A stretch of DNA of 64,000 nucleotides from JAWLGJ01 sp041685145 (GTDB lineage Bacteria > Pseudomonadota > Alphaproteobacteria > Rhodospirillales > Magnetospirillaceae): assembly GCA_041685145.1 (NCBI GenBank), contig JAWLGJ010000015.1, forward strand, positions 1 to 64,000, read 5' to 3'. Below the pieces are notes generated by a model. It saw nothing but the letters and a program-made list of their open reading frames with translations, did no database searches and was not told the DNA's origin. How positions within the stretch are numbered: the first letter of the stretch is position 1; every line of letters starts with the position of its first letter. Positions 27,586-35,898 of this stretch are shown piece after piece. The translations under genes and the position numbers were made by a program.

Positions 27586-27769
27586 TCCCCCGCGCAATTA
27601 TGGATGCTTCTTCATTGGAGGCGACCAAGGCAGGCGAGGTACCGCCCCGGCCATATTCACCCCTTAGAACTACCCCGACGGGAGCACCCGCGCGATAACC
27701 CAAACCGGAGCCCCCCAATGGTCTGGCCGGCCTAGACCGAGGGGAGGACGCGGCTGGAAAGCGCGGCAA

Positions 27770-27786
27770 GGCGCCGTTTCGGCGCC
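27770..27786 (-). terminator. Short hairpin after thiSG
   Basis: A 7-bp perfect stem GGCGCCG/CGGCGCC with a TTT loop starts 5 bases after the stop at 27791. There is no clear T-run. Confidence 0.35.
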
Positions 27787-27790
27787 CGGA

Positions 27791-28774
27791 TCAGATCAGG
27801 CCGGCCAGGGGCGAACTGGGGTCGGCATAGGACTTCTTGGGCATCCGGCCCGCCCGATAGGCTAGGCGCCCCGCCTCCACCGCCAGGCGCATCGCCCGCG
27901 CCATGCGCACCGGGTCCGCCGCTTCGGCGATGGCGGTGTTCATGAGCACGCCGTCGCAGCCCAGTTCCATCGCGATGGCGGCGTCCGAGGCCGTGCCCAC
28001 CCCGGCGTCGACCAGCACCGGCACCCGCGCCTGTTCGATGATCAGGCGGATGTTGACCGGATTCTGGATGCCCAGACCCGAGCCGATCGGCGCCGCCAAC
28101 GGCATGATGGCGACGCAGCCCATCTCCTCCAGACGCTTGGCCATGATGACGTCGTCAGTGCAATAGACCATCACCTTGAAGCCGTCGGCGATGAGCGTTT
28201 CGGCCGCCTTCAGGGTCTCGACCATATCGGGATAGAGCGTCTTCTGGTCGCCCAGCACCTCCAGCTTGACCAGATCCCAGCCGCCCGCCTCCCGCGCCAG
28301 GCGCAGGGTGCGCACCGCGTCCTCGGCGGTGTAGCAGCCGGCGGTGTTGGGCAGATAGGTATAGGTCTGCGGGCTGACATAATCGACCAGCATCGGCTGT
28401 GAGGGATCGCTGACATTCACCCGCCGCACCGCCACGGTGACGATCTCGGCCCCCGACGCCGCGATGGCCCGCGCGGTCTCGTCGAAGTCCTTGTACTTGC
28501 CCGTCCCCACCAGCAGGCGGGACTGGAAACGCCGCCCGGCGATCTCCAGCGGGTCGTTGTCCGCCTCCGCCGCGTTGCCGCCGCCGATGAAGTGGACGAT
28601 TTCGAGGCGGTCGCCGTCGCGCACCGTGGTTTCGCCATAGCTCGAGCGGGGCACGATTTCCAGGTTGCGCTCCACCGCCACCTTGGCCGGGTCCAGGTTC
28701 AATTCCTGAAGCAGAACGTCCAGGGACAGGGGCGCGGAAAGCTCGCGCTCATCGCCGTTGATGCTCACACGCAT
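27791..28774 (-). CDS. thiSG: Fused sulfur carrier-thiazole synthase (ThiS-ThiG)
   Basis: 327 residues combining two thiamine genes. Residues 1-67 are ThiS, a ubiquitin-fold sulfur carrier (MRVSINGDERELSAPLSLD to VHFIGGG). Residues about 75-327 are ThiG, which builds the thiazole phosphate ring (LLVGTGKYKDF, catalytic-Lys segment VKLEVLGDQKTLYPD, phosphate loop VDAGVGTASDAA). In separate ThiS the C-terminal Gly-Gly must be free for thiocarboxylate formation; here it is internal. Such fusions are known in some alphaproteobacteria. Start ATG 28774. No thiE/thiO/thiF next to it. Confidence 0.93.
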   Translation of the reverse strand: MRVSINGDERELSAPLSLDVLLQELNLDPAKVAVERNLEIVPRSSYGETTVRDGDRLEIVHFIGGGNAAEADNDPLEIAGRRFQSRLLVGTGKYKDFDETARAIAASGAEIVTVAVRRVNVSDPSQPMLVDYVSPQTYTYLPNTAGCYTAEDAVRTLRLAREAGGWDLVKLEVLGDQKTLYPDMVETLKAAETLIADGFKVMVYCTDDVIMAKRLEEMGCVAIMPLAAPIGSGLGIQNPVNIRLIIEQARVPVLVDAGVGTASDAAIAMELGCDGVLMNTAIAEAADPVRMARAMRLAVEAGRLAYRAGRMPKKSYADPSSPLAGLI

Positions 28775-28868
28775 GTCGATTGAGTCCGTTGCTGGGTCAA
28801 AGACATAACCAACTCGTGCGGCAGTATGAGGCGGACGGCCGGCGCTTTCAACAGCATCCGGGCGGGGT

Positions 28869-29165
28869 TCAGGCGAACAGCAGCCACAGGCCATGCCAGG
28901 CGCCGATCCACCCGCCGAGGGCGGTTCCCACCACGGCGCCCGCCAGCGGCTCGCGCCGGCGGTAGCGACGCCAGCACAGCGCGACGCCGGCCACACCGAG
29001 GCCGACACTGAGCCAAATGACCGGCCGCAGCGCCACGGCCGCCGCCCATGCCCCCCAACCCTCGGCACGCTCGGCCTCCCGCAGCACCAGGAGAAACAGC
29101 ACCGAGGGAGCGGCAGAAAACACCAGGAACAGCTTGACAAGCATTCGCCGGATCCGATCGAACAT
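28869..29165 (-). CDS. Small membrane protein of unknown function
   Basis: 98 residues with about three hydrophobic segments (roughly 9-26, 45-62 and 77-97) and a basic N-terminus MFDRIRRMLVK. I recognise no family. ATG 29165 is chosen because it places the first membrane helix near the N-terminus. It is divergent from aroQ with only 41 bases between starts and lies upstream of thiSG on the same strand. Confidence 0.6.
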   Translation of the reverse strand: MFDRIRRMLVKLFLVFSAAPSVLFLLVLREAERAEGWGAWAAAVALRPVIWLSVGLGVAGVALCWRRYRRREPLAGAVVGTALGGWIGAWHGLWLLFA

Positions 29166-29170
29166 CGCCA

Positions 29171-29198
29171 TTGCGCGGGCCGCCGCCCGTGCTATAAC
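29171..29198 (+). promoter_or_regulatory. Candidate promoter giving a leaderless aroQ mRNA
   Basis: TTGCGC (29171-29176), 16-base spacer, TATAAC (29193-29198). The last base of the -10 is only 8 bases before the aroQ ATG, so transcription would start at or next to the start codon. There is no ribosome site before the ATG. Confidence 0.5.
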
Positions 29199-29206
29199 CA
29201 CCCACT

Positions 29207-29707
29207 ATGACGGACGAGCGACCCAGCCGCAGCCTCCCGAAAATTCTCATCCTCAACGGGCCGAATCTCAACCTTCTGGGCACGCGGGAACCCGAAATCT
29301 ACGGCCGCGACACCCTGGCCGACGTCGAGGCCCTATGCCGCCGCCACGCCGCCCACCTGGGTCTTGAGGTGGACTTCCGCCAGAGCAACCACGAAGGCAC
29401 GCTGGTCGACTGGGTGCAGGAGGCCCGCGCGCGCCACGCGGGCATCATCGTCAATGCCGGCGCCTACAGCCACACCTCGGTGGCGCTGCTCGACGCCCTG
29501 CTGGCCTGTGGCAAGCCGGTGGTGGAGGTGCACCTCTCCAATCTGTTCCGGCGGGAGTCGTTCCGCCGCCACTCCTACGTCACCGCCGCGGCACAAGGGC
29601 TGATCTGCGGCTTCGGCGCCCAGGGCTATCCGCTGGCGCTGGACGCCGTGGCCGGCCTGTTGCCGTCCCGACACCCTTCCACCGCCACCGCTGCGAAGAA
29701 CCGATAA
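29207..29707 (+). CDS. aroQ: 3-dehydroquinate dehydratase, type II
   Basis: 166-residue shikimate-pathway enzyme (3-dehydroquinate to 3-dehydroshikimate). Motifs: ILNGPNLNLLGTREPEIYG with the catalytic loop, FRQSNHEGTLVDWVQEA, IIVNAGAYSHTSVALLDAL and VEVHLSNLFRRESFR. Start ATG 29207 has no ribosome site and apparently no leader. The stop overlaps accB by one base, so aroQ-accB-accC-aat form one unit, an arrangement seen in alphaproteobacteria. Confidence 0.96.
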   Translation: MTDERPSRSLPKILILNGPNLNLLGTREPEIYGRDTLADVEALCRRHAAHLGLEVDFRQSNHEGTLVDWVQEARARHAGIIVNAGAYSHTSVALLDALLACGKPVVEVHLSNLFRRESFRRHSYVTAAAQGLICGFGAQGYPLALDAVAGLLPSRHPSTATAAKNR

Positions 29708-30168
29708 TGGCCGACAAGAAGAATCGCATCGACGACGAGTTGATCCGCGCCCTCGCGGCGTTGCTGGACGAAACCAGCCTCACCGAGATCGAATACGAGG
29801 CCGAGGGCCTGCGCCTGCGCGTCGCCCGCCAGGCGACGGCGGCCGTCGCCACCCCGGCGCCGCCGCCGGCACCGGCGGAAACGGCCGCCGCGGGAAGCGC
29901 CCCACGTACGCCGCCGGCCGATGCCGCCAGCCATCCCGGCGCGCTGGTGTCGCCGATGGTCGGGGTCGCCTATCTGGCGCCGGAGCCGGGCGCCCAGCCT
30001 TTCGTGCGCGTCGGCGACGAGGTGACCGAAGGCCAGACGGTGCTGCTGATCGAGGCGATGAAGACCTTCAACCCCATCCACGCGCCGCGCGCCGGCAAGG
30101 TGGCCCAGGTGCTGATCGGCGACGGCGCCCCCGTCGAGTTCGGCGAGGCGCTCTTGATCATCGAATAG
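29707..30168 (+). CDS. accB: Acetyl-CoA carboxylase biotin carboxyl carrier protein
   Basis: 153 residues. An N-terminal helical segment and a Pro/Ala-rich linker (about 45-80) precede the biotinyl domain. The biotinylated Lys is in LLIEAMKTFNPIHAP; the residue after the Lys is Thr. It carries CO2 between AccC and the carboxyltransferase for malonyl-CoA synthesis. Start ATG 29707 overlaps the aroQ stop. Confidence 0.96.
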   Translation: MADKKNRIDDELIRALAALLDETSLTEIEYEAEGLRLRVARQATAAVATPAPPPAPAETAAAGSAPRTPPADAASHPGALVSPMVGVAYLAPEPGAQPFVRVGDEVTEGQTVLLIEAMKTFNPIHAPRAGKVAQVLIGDGAPVEFGEALLIIE

Positions 30169-30172
30169 GCCA

Positions 30173-31516
30173 ATGTTCGAGAAGGTTCTGATCGCCAACA
30201 GGGGCGAAATCGCGCTGCGCATCCACCGCGCCTGCCGCGAGATGGGCATCCGCACCGTCGCCGTGCATTCGACCGCCGACGCCGACGCCATGCATGTGCG
30301 GCTGGCCGACGAGGCGGTGTGCATCGGCCCGCCGGCGGCCCGCGACAGCTACCTGAACAAGGCCGCCATCCTGTCGGCGGCCACCATCACCGGCACCGAC
30401 GCCATCCATCCCGGCTACGGCTTCCTGTCCGAGAACGCCGACTTCGCGCAGATGGTCGAGGAACACGGCTTCACCTTTATCGGCCCCACCGCCGACCATA
30501 TCCGCCTGATGGGCGACAAGGTCACCGCCAAGAAGACGGCCCGCGCCGCCGGCCTGCCGGTGGTCCCGGGCTCGGAAGGCGCCGTCGCCAGCGAGGACGA
30601 GGCGGTGGCCGTCGGCGCGGAGATCGGCTTTCCGGTGCTGGTCAAGGCCTCGGCCGGCGGCGGCGGACGCGGCATGAAGGTCGCCCAGGATCTCGACGGC
30701 CTGCGCGAGGCCTTCCGGCTGGCGCGCCAGGAGGCCCAGGCCGCCTTCGGCAATGCCGAGGTGTATCTGGAGAAGTATCTCGGACGCCCCCGCCACATCG
30801 AGGTGCAGGTGCTGGCGGACAATTTCGGCAACGTGCTGCATCTCGGCGAGCGCGACTGCTCGTTGCAGCGCAAGCACCAGAAGGTGCTGGAGGAGGCGCC
30901 CTCCCCGGCCCTCAACGACGACCAGCGCCGGCGCCTGGGGGCGCTGGCCCGCGACGCGGTCGCCGCGATGAACTACCGCAACGCCGGCACCCTTGAATTC
31001 CTTTTCGAGGACGGCGAGTTCTATTTCATCGAGATGAACACGCGCCTGCAGGTCGAGCACCCGGTGACCGAGATGATCACCGGCATCGATGTGGTGAGGG
31101 AGCAGATCCGCGTTGCCGGCGGGGCGCCCCTCGGGTACAGCCAAGACGACATCCGCTTCACCGGCCACGCGATCGAATGCCGCATCAACGCCGAGGATCC
31201 CGAAACCTTCATGCCACGGCCGGGACGGATCGAAGGCTATCACGCCCCCGGCGGGCTGGGGGTGCGCGTGGATTCGGCGCTGTATGCCGGCTATCGCGTG
31301 CCGCCCCACTACGACAGCATGATCGCCAAGCTGATCGTGCACGGCAACAGCCGCAACGAATGCCTGATGCGCCTGCGCCGGGCGCTGGAAGAGTTCGTGG
31401 TCGAGGGGCTGCCGACCACCATCCCGCTGCACGAACGCATCGTCAACGACGCCGCCTTCATCAACGGCGACTACACCATCCATTGGCTGGAACGGTTCGT
31501 CGTGAAGGAAACGTAG
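30173..31516 (+). CDS. accC: Acetyl-CoA carboxylase, biotin carboxylase subunit
   Basis: 447-residue ATP-grasp enzyme that carboxylates biotin on AccB. It starts MFEKVLIANRGEIALRI; the glycine-rich ATP loop is VKASAGGGGRGMKVAQ; the active site includes YFIEMNTRLQVEHPVTE. The start is 4 bases after the accB stop. Length matches the family. Confidence 0.97.
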   Translation: MFEKVLIANRGEIALRIHRACREMGIRTVAVHSTADADAMHVRLADEAVCIGPPAARDSYLNKAAILSAATITGTDAIHPGYGFLSENADFAQMVEEHGFTFIGPTADHIRLMGDKVTAKKTARAAGLPVVPGSEGAVASEDEAVAVGAEIGFPVLVKASAGGGGRGMKVAQDLDGLREAFRLARQEAQAAFGNAEVYLEKYLGRPRHIEVQVLADNFGNVLHLGERDCSLQRKHQKVLEEAPSPALNDDQRRRLGALARDAVAAMNYRNAGTLEFLFEDGEFYFIEMNTRLQVEHPVTEMITGIDVVREQIRVAGGAPLGYSQDDIRFTGHAIECRINAEDPETFMPRPGRIEGYHAPGGLGVRVDSALYAGYRVPPHYDSMIAKLIVHGNSRNECLMRLRRALEEFVVEGLPTTIPLHERIVNDAAFINGDYTIHWLERFVVKET

Positions 31517-31553
31517 CGCCGCGTTCCGGCCCGACGGCGGAGGGGGTGCGCCC

Positions 31554-32183
31554 ATGTTTCCCCTGACGGCGGAGATGCTTCTCAGGGCCTACGCCACGGG
31601 CATCTTCCCGATGGCGCGTTCGCGCCATGATGCCAAACTTTACTGGATCGACCCCGACCAGCGCGGCATCATCCCGCTGGACGCCTTCCACATTCCCCGC
31701 AGCCTCAAGAAGACCCTGCGCAGGGGGCGCTTCCAGGTGCGCTGCAACACCGCCTTCGAGGCGGTGATGCGTGCCTGCGCCGAGCCCACCCCCGACCGGC
31801 CGGAAAGCTGGATCAACGAAGAGATCATCCGCCTATTCCTGGAACTGCACCACCTCGGCCTTGCCCACAGCGTCGAATCCTGGCGCGACGGCCGTCTGCT
31901 GGGCGGGCTCTACGGTTTGTCGCTGGGCGCCGCGTTTTTCGGCGAGAGCATGTTTTCGCGGGCGTCCGACGCCTCGAAGGTGACGCTGGTGCACCTGGTC
32001 GCGCGGCTGCGGCGCAGCGGCTACCTGCTGCTGGACACCCAGTTCGTCACCGAGCATCTGGAGCGGTTCGGCGCCCGGGAAATACCCCGGCACGACTATC
32101 TCAGGCTGCTTGCGCGGGCGGTGGAAAGCCGCGCCGTTTTCAATGCCGAGGCCGACATCGGCTGGGAGGCGGCGCTGCCCTGA
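31554..32183 (+). CDS. aat: Leucyl/phenylalanyl-tRNA-protein transferase
   Basis: 209 residues. It adds Leu or Phe to N-terminal Arg/Lys of proteins, marking them for ClpAP (N-end rule). Motifs: LLRAYATGIFPMA, IIPLDAFHIPRSLKKTLR, SWINEEIIRLFLELH and LGAAFFGESMFSRASDASK. Start ATG 31554. The last gene of the aroQ-accB-accC unit, 37 bases after accC. Confidence 0.95.
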   Translation: MFPLTAEMLLRAYATGIFPMARSRHDAKLYWIDPDQRGIIPLDAFHIPRSLKKTLRRGRFQVRCNTAFEAVMRACAEPTPDRPESWINEEIIRLFLELHHLGLAHSVESWRDGRLLGGLYGLSLGAAFFGESMFSRASDASKVTLVHLVARLRRSGYLLLDTQFVTEHLERFGAREIPRHDYLRLLARAVESRAVFNAEADIGWEAALP

Positions 32184-32190
32184 AAGGGAG

Positions 32191-32223
32191 CGGCCCCGTC
32201 CCGGAGTTGCCGGAGCGGGGCCG
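32191..32223 (+). terminator. Hairpin after aat
   Basis: CGGCCCCG (32191-32198) pairs with 32216-32223, with an inner CCGG/CCGG pair. It starts 7 bases after the aat stop. It lacks a T-run, so it could be rho-assisted. Confidence 0.5.
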
Positions 32224-32374
32224 ATCCTGCCACCGTCTTACTCGTCTGGGGGGAGCGAAGACGGCGACTCGGGGAGCAGCGATCAGGTGCCGACCGGCAC
32301 CGTCTTGCCACGGTATCCGTTTAGCACATCGCCACGAAAAAATCAGGGTTTTTCTGTAGGCGGCCGTCGTCCCT

Positions 32375-32875
32375 TCAGTCGCTTGCCGGCGAATCCTCCG
32401 CCGCGCCCGGTTCCTCGGCCACCTGCGAGTGCTGGGCCAGGAAGGCGATGACATTCGCCCGGTCCTCCTCGCTGGGCAGGCCGGGAAAGATCATGCGGTT
32501 TCCGGGCAGGAACTCGTTGGGGGCCTCCAGATAGGCGTGGAGGTTTTCCGGCGACCAGACCAGATCGGCCTCGGCCATGACCGGCGAATAGTTGAAGCCC
32601 TCGACGGCACCGGCCTCACGACCGAGGACGTTGTTCAGCGTCGGCCCCACCAGGTTCTGGTCGGGTTCCACCGAGTGACAGGCGCGGCAGCGGGTAAACA
32701 CCCGCTCGCCCTGCGCCGGGTCGCCGGTGATCTCGTAGTCCGCGGCCGCGGTGGCCGCCGTCTCCTCCTCGGCGGCGGTCGCTTCCGCCTCCGGCGTCGC
32801 CTGGGTCTGCGCCGCCGCCGGGGTCACGGTCATTGCAAGGCCGACCAGGGCCAGCACTGGCTTCATGAACGTCAT
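32375..32875 (-). CDS. Periplasmic cytochrome c (class I, c2-like)
   Basis: 166 residues. Signal peptide (1-22, ends AAAQ), an Ala/Glu-rich linker (about 25-45), then a single-haem domain with CRACHS (CxxCH) and the likely axial Met in PGNRMIFPG. This is an electron carrier of the c2/c550 type. Unusually it has an acidic low-complexity linker before and after the domain. ATG 32875 follows GAGGAAAA. It is convergent with aat. Confidence 0.92.
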   Translation of the reverse strand: MTFMKPVLALVGLAMTVTPAAAQTQATPEAEATAAEEETAATAAADYEITGDPAQGERVFTRCRACHSVEPDQNLVGPTLNNVLGREAGAVEGFNYSPVMAEADLVWSPENLHAYLEAPNEFLPGNRMIFPGLPSEEDRANVIAFLAQHSQVAEEPGAAEDSPASD

Positions 32876-33290
32876 GCATTTTCCTCCGCGTCTGCTCGCG
32901 TCCGGCGTCCCCACCGCCTGCTGCCATGTGCGCGCGCGCGCGCCGGTTTCAATGACGCGGATGGGCGGGGCGTCTTCCCTTTGGCAGAGGTGCGCCGCCC
33001 GCCCTGGCCGTCCGGCAGGCACCCAGCACCGACCAAGGGCCGGCCAAAACGTCACAGTCCGTAACCCCTGCAATTCCGGATACCGCCCCATCCATACAAG
33101 CATACTCGGCATGTATGGCGAGTTGTTATTACCACTCATCAATTTGATCACTTAAATTAAAAAGGATAGACAACGATAACCCCAATAATCTTCTTCTTCA
33201 CACCGGCGCTCTCTTAGTAGGTGTCGCTTCGTGTTCCATATTCGTCATGCGCACACCCCAGTGCCATTTGAAACCTGATGGAGGAAAGAA
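32876..33290. other. Divergent intergenic region before flp, AT-rich in its middle
   Basis: 415 bases without a credible gene, between the cytochrome c start and flp. Positions about 33120-33200 are clearly AT-rich (including CACTTAAATTAAAAAGG), unlike the GC-rich surroundings, as expected for a strong pilin promoter and regulator sites. A ribosome site GGAGGAAAGAA lies directly before flp. I could not pick a single -35/-10 pair with confidence. Confidence 0.6.
33092..33118. promoter_or_regulatory. Imperfect palindrome upstream of flp
   Basis: CCATACAAGC and GCATGTATGG form a 10-bp inverted repeat with one mismatch and a 7-base centre, about 175 bases before flp. It could be an operator for the pilus locus; this is inference. 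Confidence 0.3.
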
Positions 33291-33464
33291 ATGAAGCGAG
33301 CCCTGCAAACCCTCAAGCGCCTCGGCCGCGACGAAAGCGGCGCCACGATGATCGAGTATTCGCTCCTCATCGGGCTGATCACCGTGGTGGTCGTCGTCAC
33401 CATCGGCCTGGTCGGCGACTGGGTGGGCAACCAGTGGACGAACCTCGAGGCCAACCTCACCTAG
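33291..33464 (+). CDS. flp: Flp-type (IVb) major pilin
   Basis: 57-residue prepilin. A short basic leader (MKRALQTLKRLGRDESG) is followed by the prepilin peptidase site G|ATMIEYSLL with the conserved Glu-Tyr, then one hydrophobic helix (about 24-42). Mature pilin is about 40 residues. Start ATG 33291 has the strong site GGAGGAAAG. It is the first gene of the tad locus and is separated from cpaB by a strong hairpin. CpaA at 42728 should process it. Confidence 0.95.
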   Translation: MKRALQTLKRLGRDESGATMIEYSLLIGLITVVVVVTIGLVGDWVGNQWTNLEANLT

Positions 33465-33477
33465 GCCGCCCCGTTTT

Positions 33478-33512
33478 GGCGCGCGTGGCGGCGATCGGCC
33501 GCCGCGCGCGCC
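33478..33512 (+). terminator. Strong hairpin between flp and cpaB
   Basis: 15-bp stem GGCGCGCGTGGCGGC (33478-33492) with its complement at 33498-33512 (one G-U pair) and a 5-base loop, 13 bases after the flp stop. The tail is C/T-rich, without a clean T-run. It probably acts as a partial terminator or 3' stabiliser. Confidence 0.6.
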
Positions 33513-33547
33513 CCTCCTTCGGCACCGGCAGCAAAGGATAATATTCC

Positions 33548-34438
33548 ATGCGCCCCGTGGTAATGCTGCTCCTGGCGCTCGGCCTCGGCGCCTTCGCCGT
33601 GGTGATGGCGCAGCGCCTCATCGACAGCCGCAACGTCGTCGCCCAAGAGCCCGACACGCCCGTGCAGCGGGTGGTCGTCGCGCGCGTGCCGCTTAGCTTC
33701 GGCAACCGCCTCAACATCGAGAACCTGCGCGAGATCGAATGGCCGGCGGAGACCGTGCCCGAGGGAACCTTCGGCAGCATCGAGGAGCTGTTGGGCGAGG
33801 GCGGCGAGGAGCGCGTGGCCCTGCGGCCCATCGAACCGGGCGAGCCCATCCTGAAGGGCAAGATTTCCGGTCCCGGCGGCCGCGCCAGCCTCTCAGCGGT
33901 CATCGAGAAGAACATGCGCGCCATGACCATCCGGGTGAACGACGTCAACGGCGTCGCCGGCTTCGTGCTGCCCGGCGACCGCGTCGACGTGCTGCTGACC
34001 CGCGACCGCCGCAGCGACACGCCCAAGACCGGCATCCTGCTGCAGAACATCAAGGTGCTGGGCGTCGACCAGATCGCCAACGAGAACAAGGACCAGCCGG
34101 TGGTGGCCCGGTCCGTCACCCTGGAGGTGACGCCGGAGCAGGCCCAGAAGCTCACCCTCGCCTCCACGGTGGGGTCGCTCAGCCTGGCCCTGCGCAACAT
34201 GACCAACATCGCCGCCAGCGACGTGGGCGTGGTGACCCTGGCCGACCTCAACATCGGCGAGGCCAACGACACCGAGAAGACAGTCAAGGAAAAGCCGCGC
34301 ACCCGGATCATCGCCAAGCCGCGCGACCCCGGCACGCAGGTGCGCGTCTATCGCGGCACCAACACCGCCAGCTATCGCGTCGATGAGGAACGCTCGAACG
34401 TCCTCGGGCAAGGCGCCCGCATTACCACCGTCGATTAG
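33548..34438 (+). CDS. cpaB: Flp pilus assembly protein CpaB (RcpC)
   Basis: 296 residues. One N-terminal membrane segment (about 2-20), then a SAF domain (about 40-110) and the RcpC/CpaB domain with MTIRVNDVNGVAGFVLPGDR, the most conserved part of the family. It is a periplasmic protein of the Tad secretion system that works with the secretin. Start ATG 33548 follows AAAGGA. The first gene after the flp hairpin. Confidence 0.94.
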   Translation: MRPVVMLLLALGLGAFAVVMAQRLIDSRNVVAQEPDTPVQRVVVARVPLSFGNRLNIENLREIEWPAETVPEGTFGSIEELLGEGGEERVALRPIEPGEPILKGKISGPGGRASLSAVIEKNMRAMTIRVNDVNGVAGFVLPGDRVDVLLTRDRRSDTPKTGILLQNIKVLGVDQIANENKDQPVVARSVTLEVTPEQAQKLTLASTVGSLSLALRNMTNIAASDVGVVTLADLNIGEANDTEKTVKEKPRTRIIAKPRDPGTQVRVYRGTNTASYRVDEERSNVLGQGARITTVD

Positions 34439-34450
34439 AGGCCGCAAACC

Positions 34451-35881
34451 ATGTTCCACCCCGCACCGGTCCCCATTCCCTGCCTCGCCGCGACGTTGTC
34501 GCGCGGGCTGACATTTCTGGCCGCGGCGCTTCTCGTGCTGCTTGGCGTGCTGTCGAACGCCGAGGCGCAGGAGCAGACGCGCCTCGCCATCGGCGACGAC
34601 GTGCACGCCGGCCGCCTGGAAGTGCCGATCAGCCAGTCCCGCATCCTTCGCGTCGATCAGCCCTTCGCCGACCTGCTGGTGGCCGATCCCGACATCGTCG
34701 ACGTCATGGCGATGACGGATCGCTCCATCTATGTCCTCGGCCGCGAATTCGGCACCACGACGCTGACCGTCTATGGGCCCAATCGGCGGCTGCTGGCGGT
34801 GCTCGACCTTTCGGTGGGCCAGGACGTCGCCAGCCTGCGCGACCGGCTCAACGAGATGCTGCCCGACGAGCCCATCGAGGTCAGGGCCGCCAACGGCGCC
34901 GTCCTGCTCAGCGGCACCGTCTCCAACGCCGGCGTCGTCGACCGCGCCCTGGCCATCGCCGAACAATCGGTGCCCGGCCCGGTGACCAATCTGCTCAGCG
35001 TCAGCGGCAGCCAGCAGGTTATGGTCTCGGTGCGGGTGGCCGAGGTGACGCGCTCGCTGGTGCGCGAGCTGGGCATCAAGCCCAGCCTGCTCATCAACGG
35101 CGACGTCAATCTCCAAACCATCGACCCCCTCGACCTCGCCCGCTATGCCTTCCTGTCCTTCGACGCCGAGATCGGCGACGTCACCATCGACGGCCTCATC
35201 GACGCGCTGGAGGAAAAGGGCGTCGTCAAGATACTGGCCGAGCCCAACCTGATCGCGCTGTCGGGCGACACCGCCACCTTCCTTGCCGGGGGCGAATTCC
35301 CCATCCCGGTCGCCCAGGACTTCGACGATGTCGGCCGCGGCACCATCACCGTCGAGTTCAAGCAGTTCGGCGTCAGCCTCGCCTTCACGCCGACGGTGCT
35401 GGATAACGACGTCATCAATCTGCGGGTCAGCCCCGAGGTCAGCCAGATCGATCCCACCACCTCGGTCACCGTCTCGGGCATCAGCATCCCGGGGCTGTCG
35501 ACGCGGCGCGCCAACACCACCGTCGAGTTGCGCAACGGCGAAAGCTTCGCCATCGCCGGCCTGATCCAGAACAACTTCCAGGACCAGGTGCGGCAGATTC
35601 CGGGCCTTGGCGACATCCCGGTTCTCGGCGCCCTGCTGCGCAGTTCCGCCTTCGAGCGGCGCGAGACCGAACTGGTGATCATCGTCACGCCCTATCTGGT
35701 GCAGCCGGCGGCGCCCCAGGCCCTGGCGGCGCCAACCGACACCTTCACCCCGCCCCACTTCGCCGAGATGGTGCTGCTGGGCCGGGCGGAAGGCCCGTCG
35801 GCGCCGCGCCCGGCCGCCAGCGCCCTCGCCGCCCAGCCGGGGGGCGGGATGACCGGCCGCTACGGACACATCATCGAATAA
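34451..35881 (+). CDS. cpaC: Flp pilus outer-membrane secretin CpaC (RcpA)
   Basis: 476 residues with a signal peptide (to about 38). An N-terminal pilus-formation domain (SRILRVDQPFADLLVADPDI) and a BON-like segment (about 130-180) precede the secretin beta-domain (about 240-420), which ends in the typical NGESFAIAGLIQ and LVIIVTPYLVQP. It forms the outer-membrane pore for the pilus. Start ATG 34451; 12 bases after cpaB. Confidence 0.95.
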   Translation: MFHPAPVPIPCLAATLSRGLTFLAAALLVLLGVLSNAEAQEQTRLAIGDDVHAGRLEVPISQSRILRVDQPFADLLVADPDIVDVMAMTDRSIYVLGREFGTTTLTVYGPNRRLLAVLDLSVGQDVASLRDRLNEMLPDEPIEVRAANGAVLLSGTVSNAGVVDRALAIAEQSVPGPVTNLLSVSGSQQVMVSVRVAEVTRSLVRELGIKPSLLINGDVNLQTIDPLDLARYAFLSFDAEIGDVTIDGLIDALEEKGVVKILAEPNLIALSGDTATFLAGGEFPIPVAQDFDDVGRGTITVEFKQFGVSLAFTPTVLDNDVINLRVSPEVSQIDPTTSVTVSGISIPGLSTRRANTTVELRNGESFAIAGLIQNNFQDQVRQIPGLGDIPVLGALLRSSAFERRETELVIIVTPYLVQPAAPQALAAPTDTFTPPHFAEMVLLGRAEGPSAPRPAASALAAQPGGGMTGRYGHIIE

Positions 35882-35898
35882 GCCAGGAGGCCCGCAGG

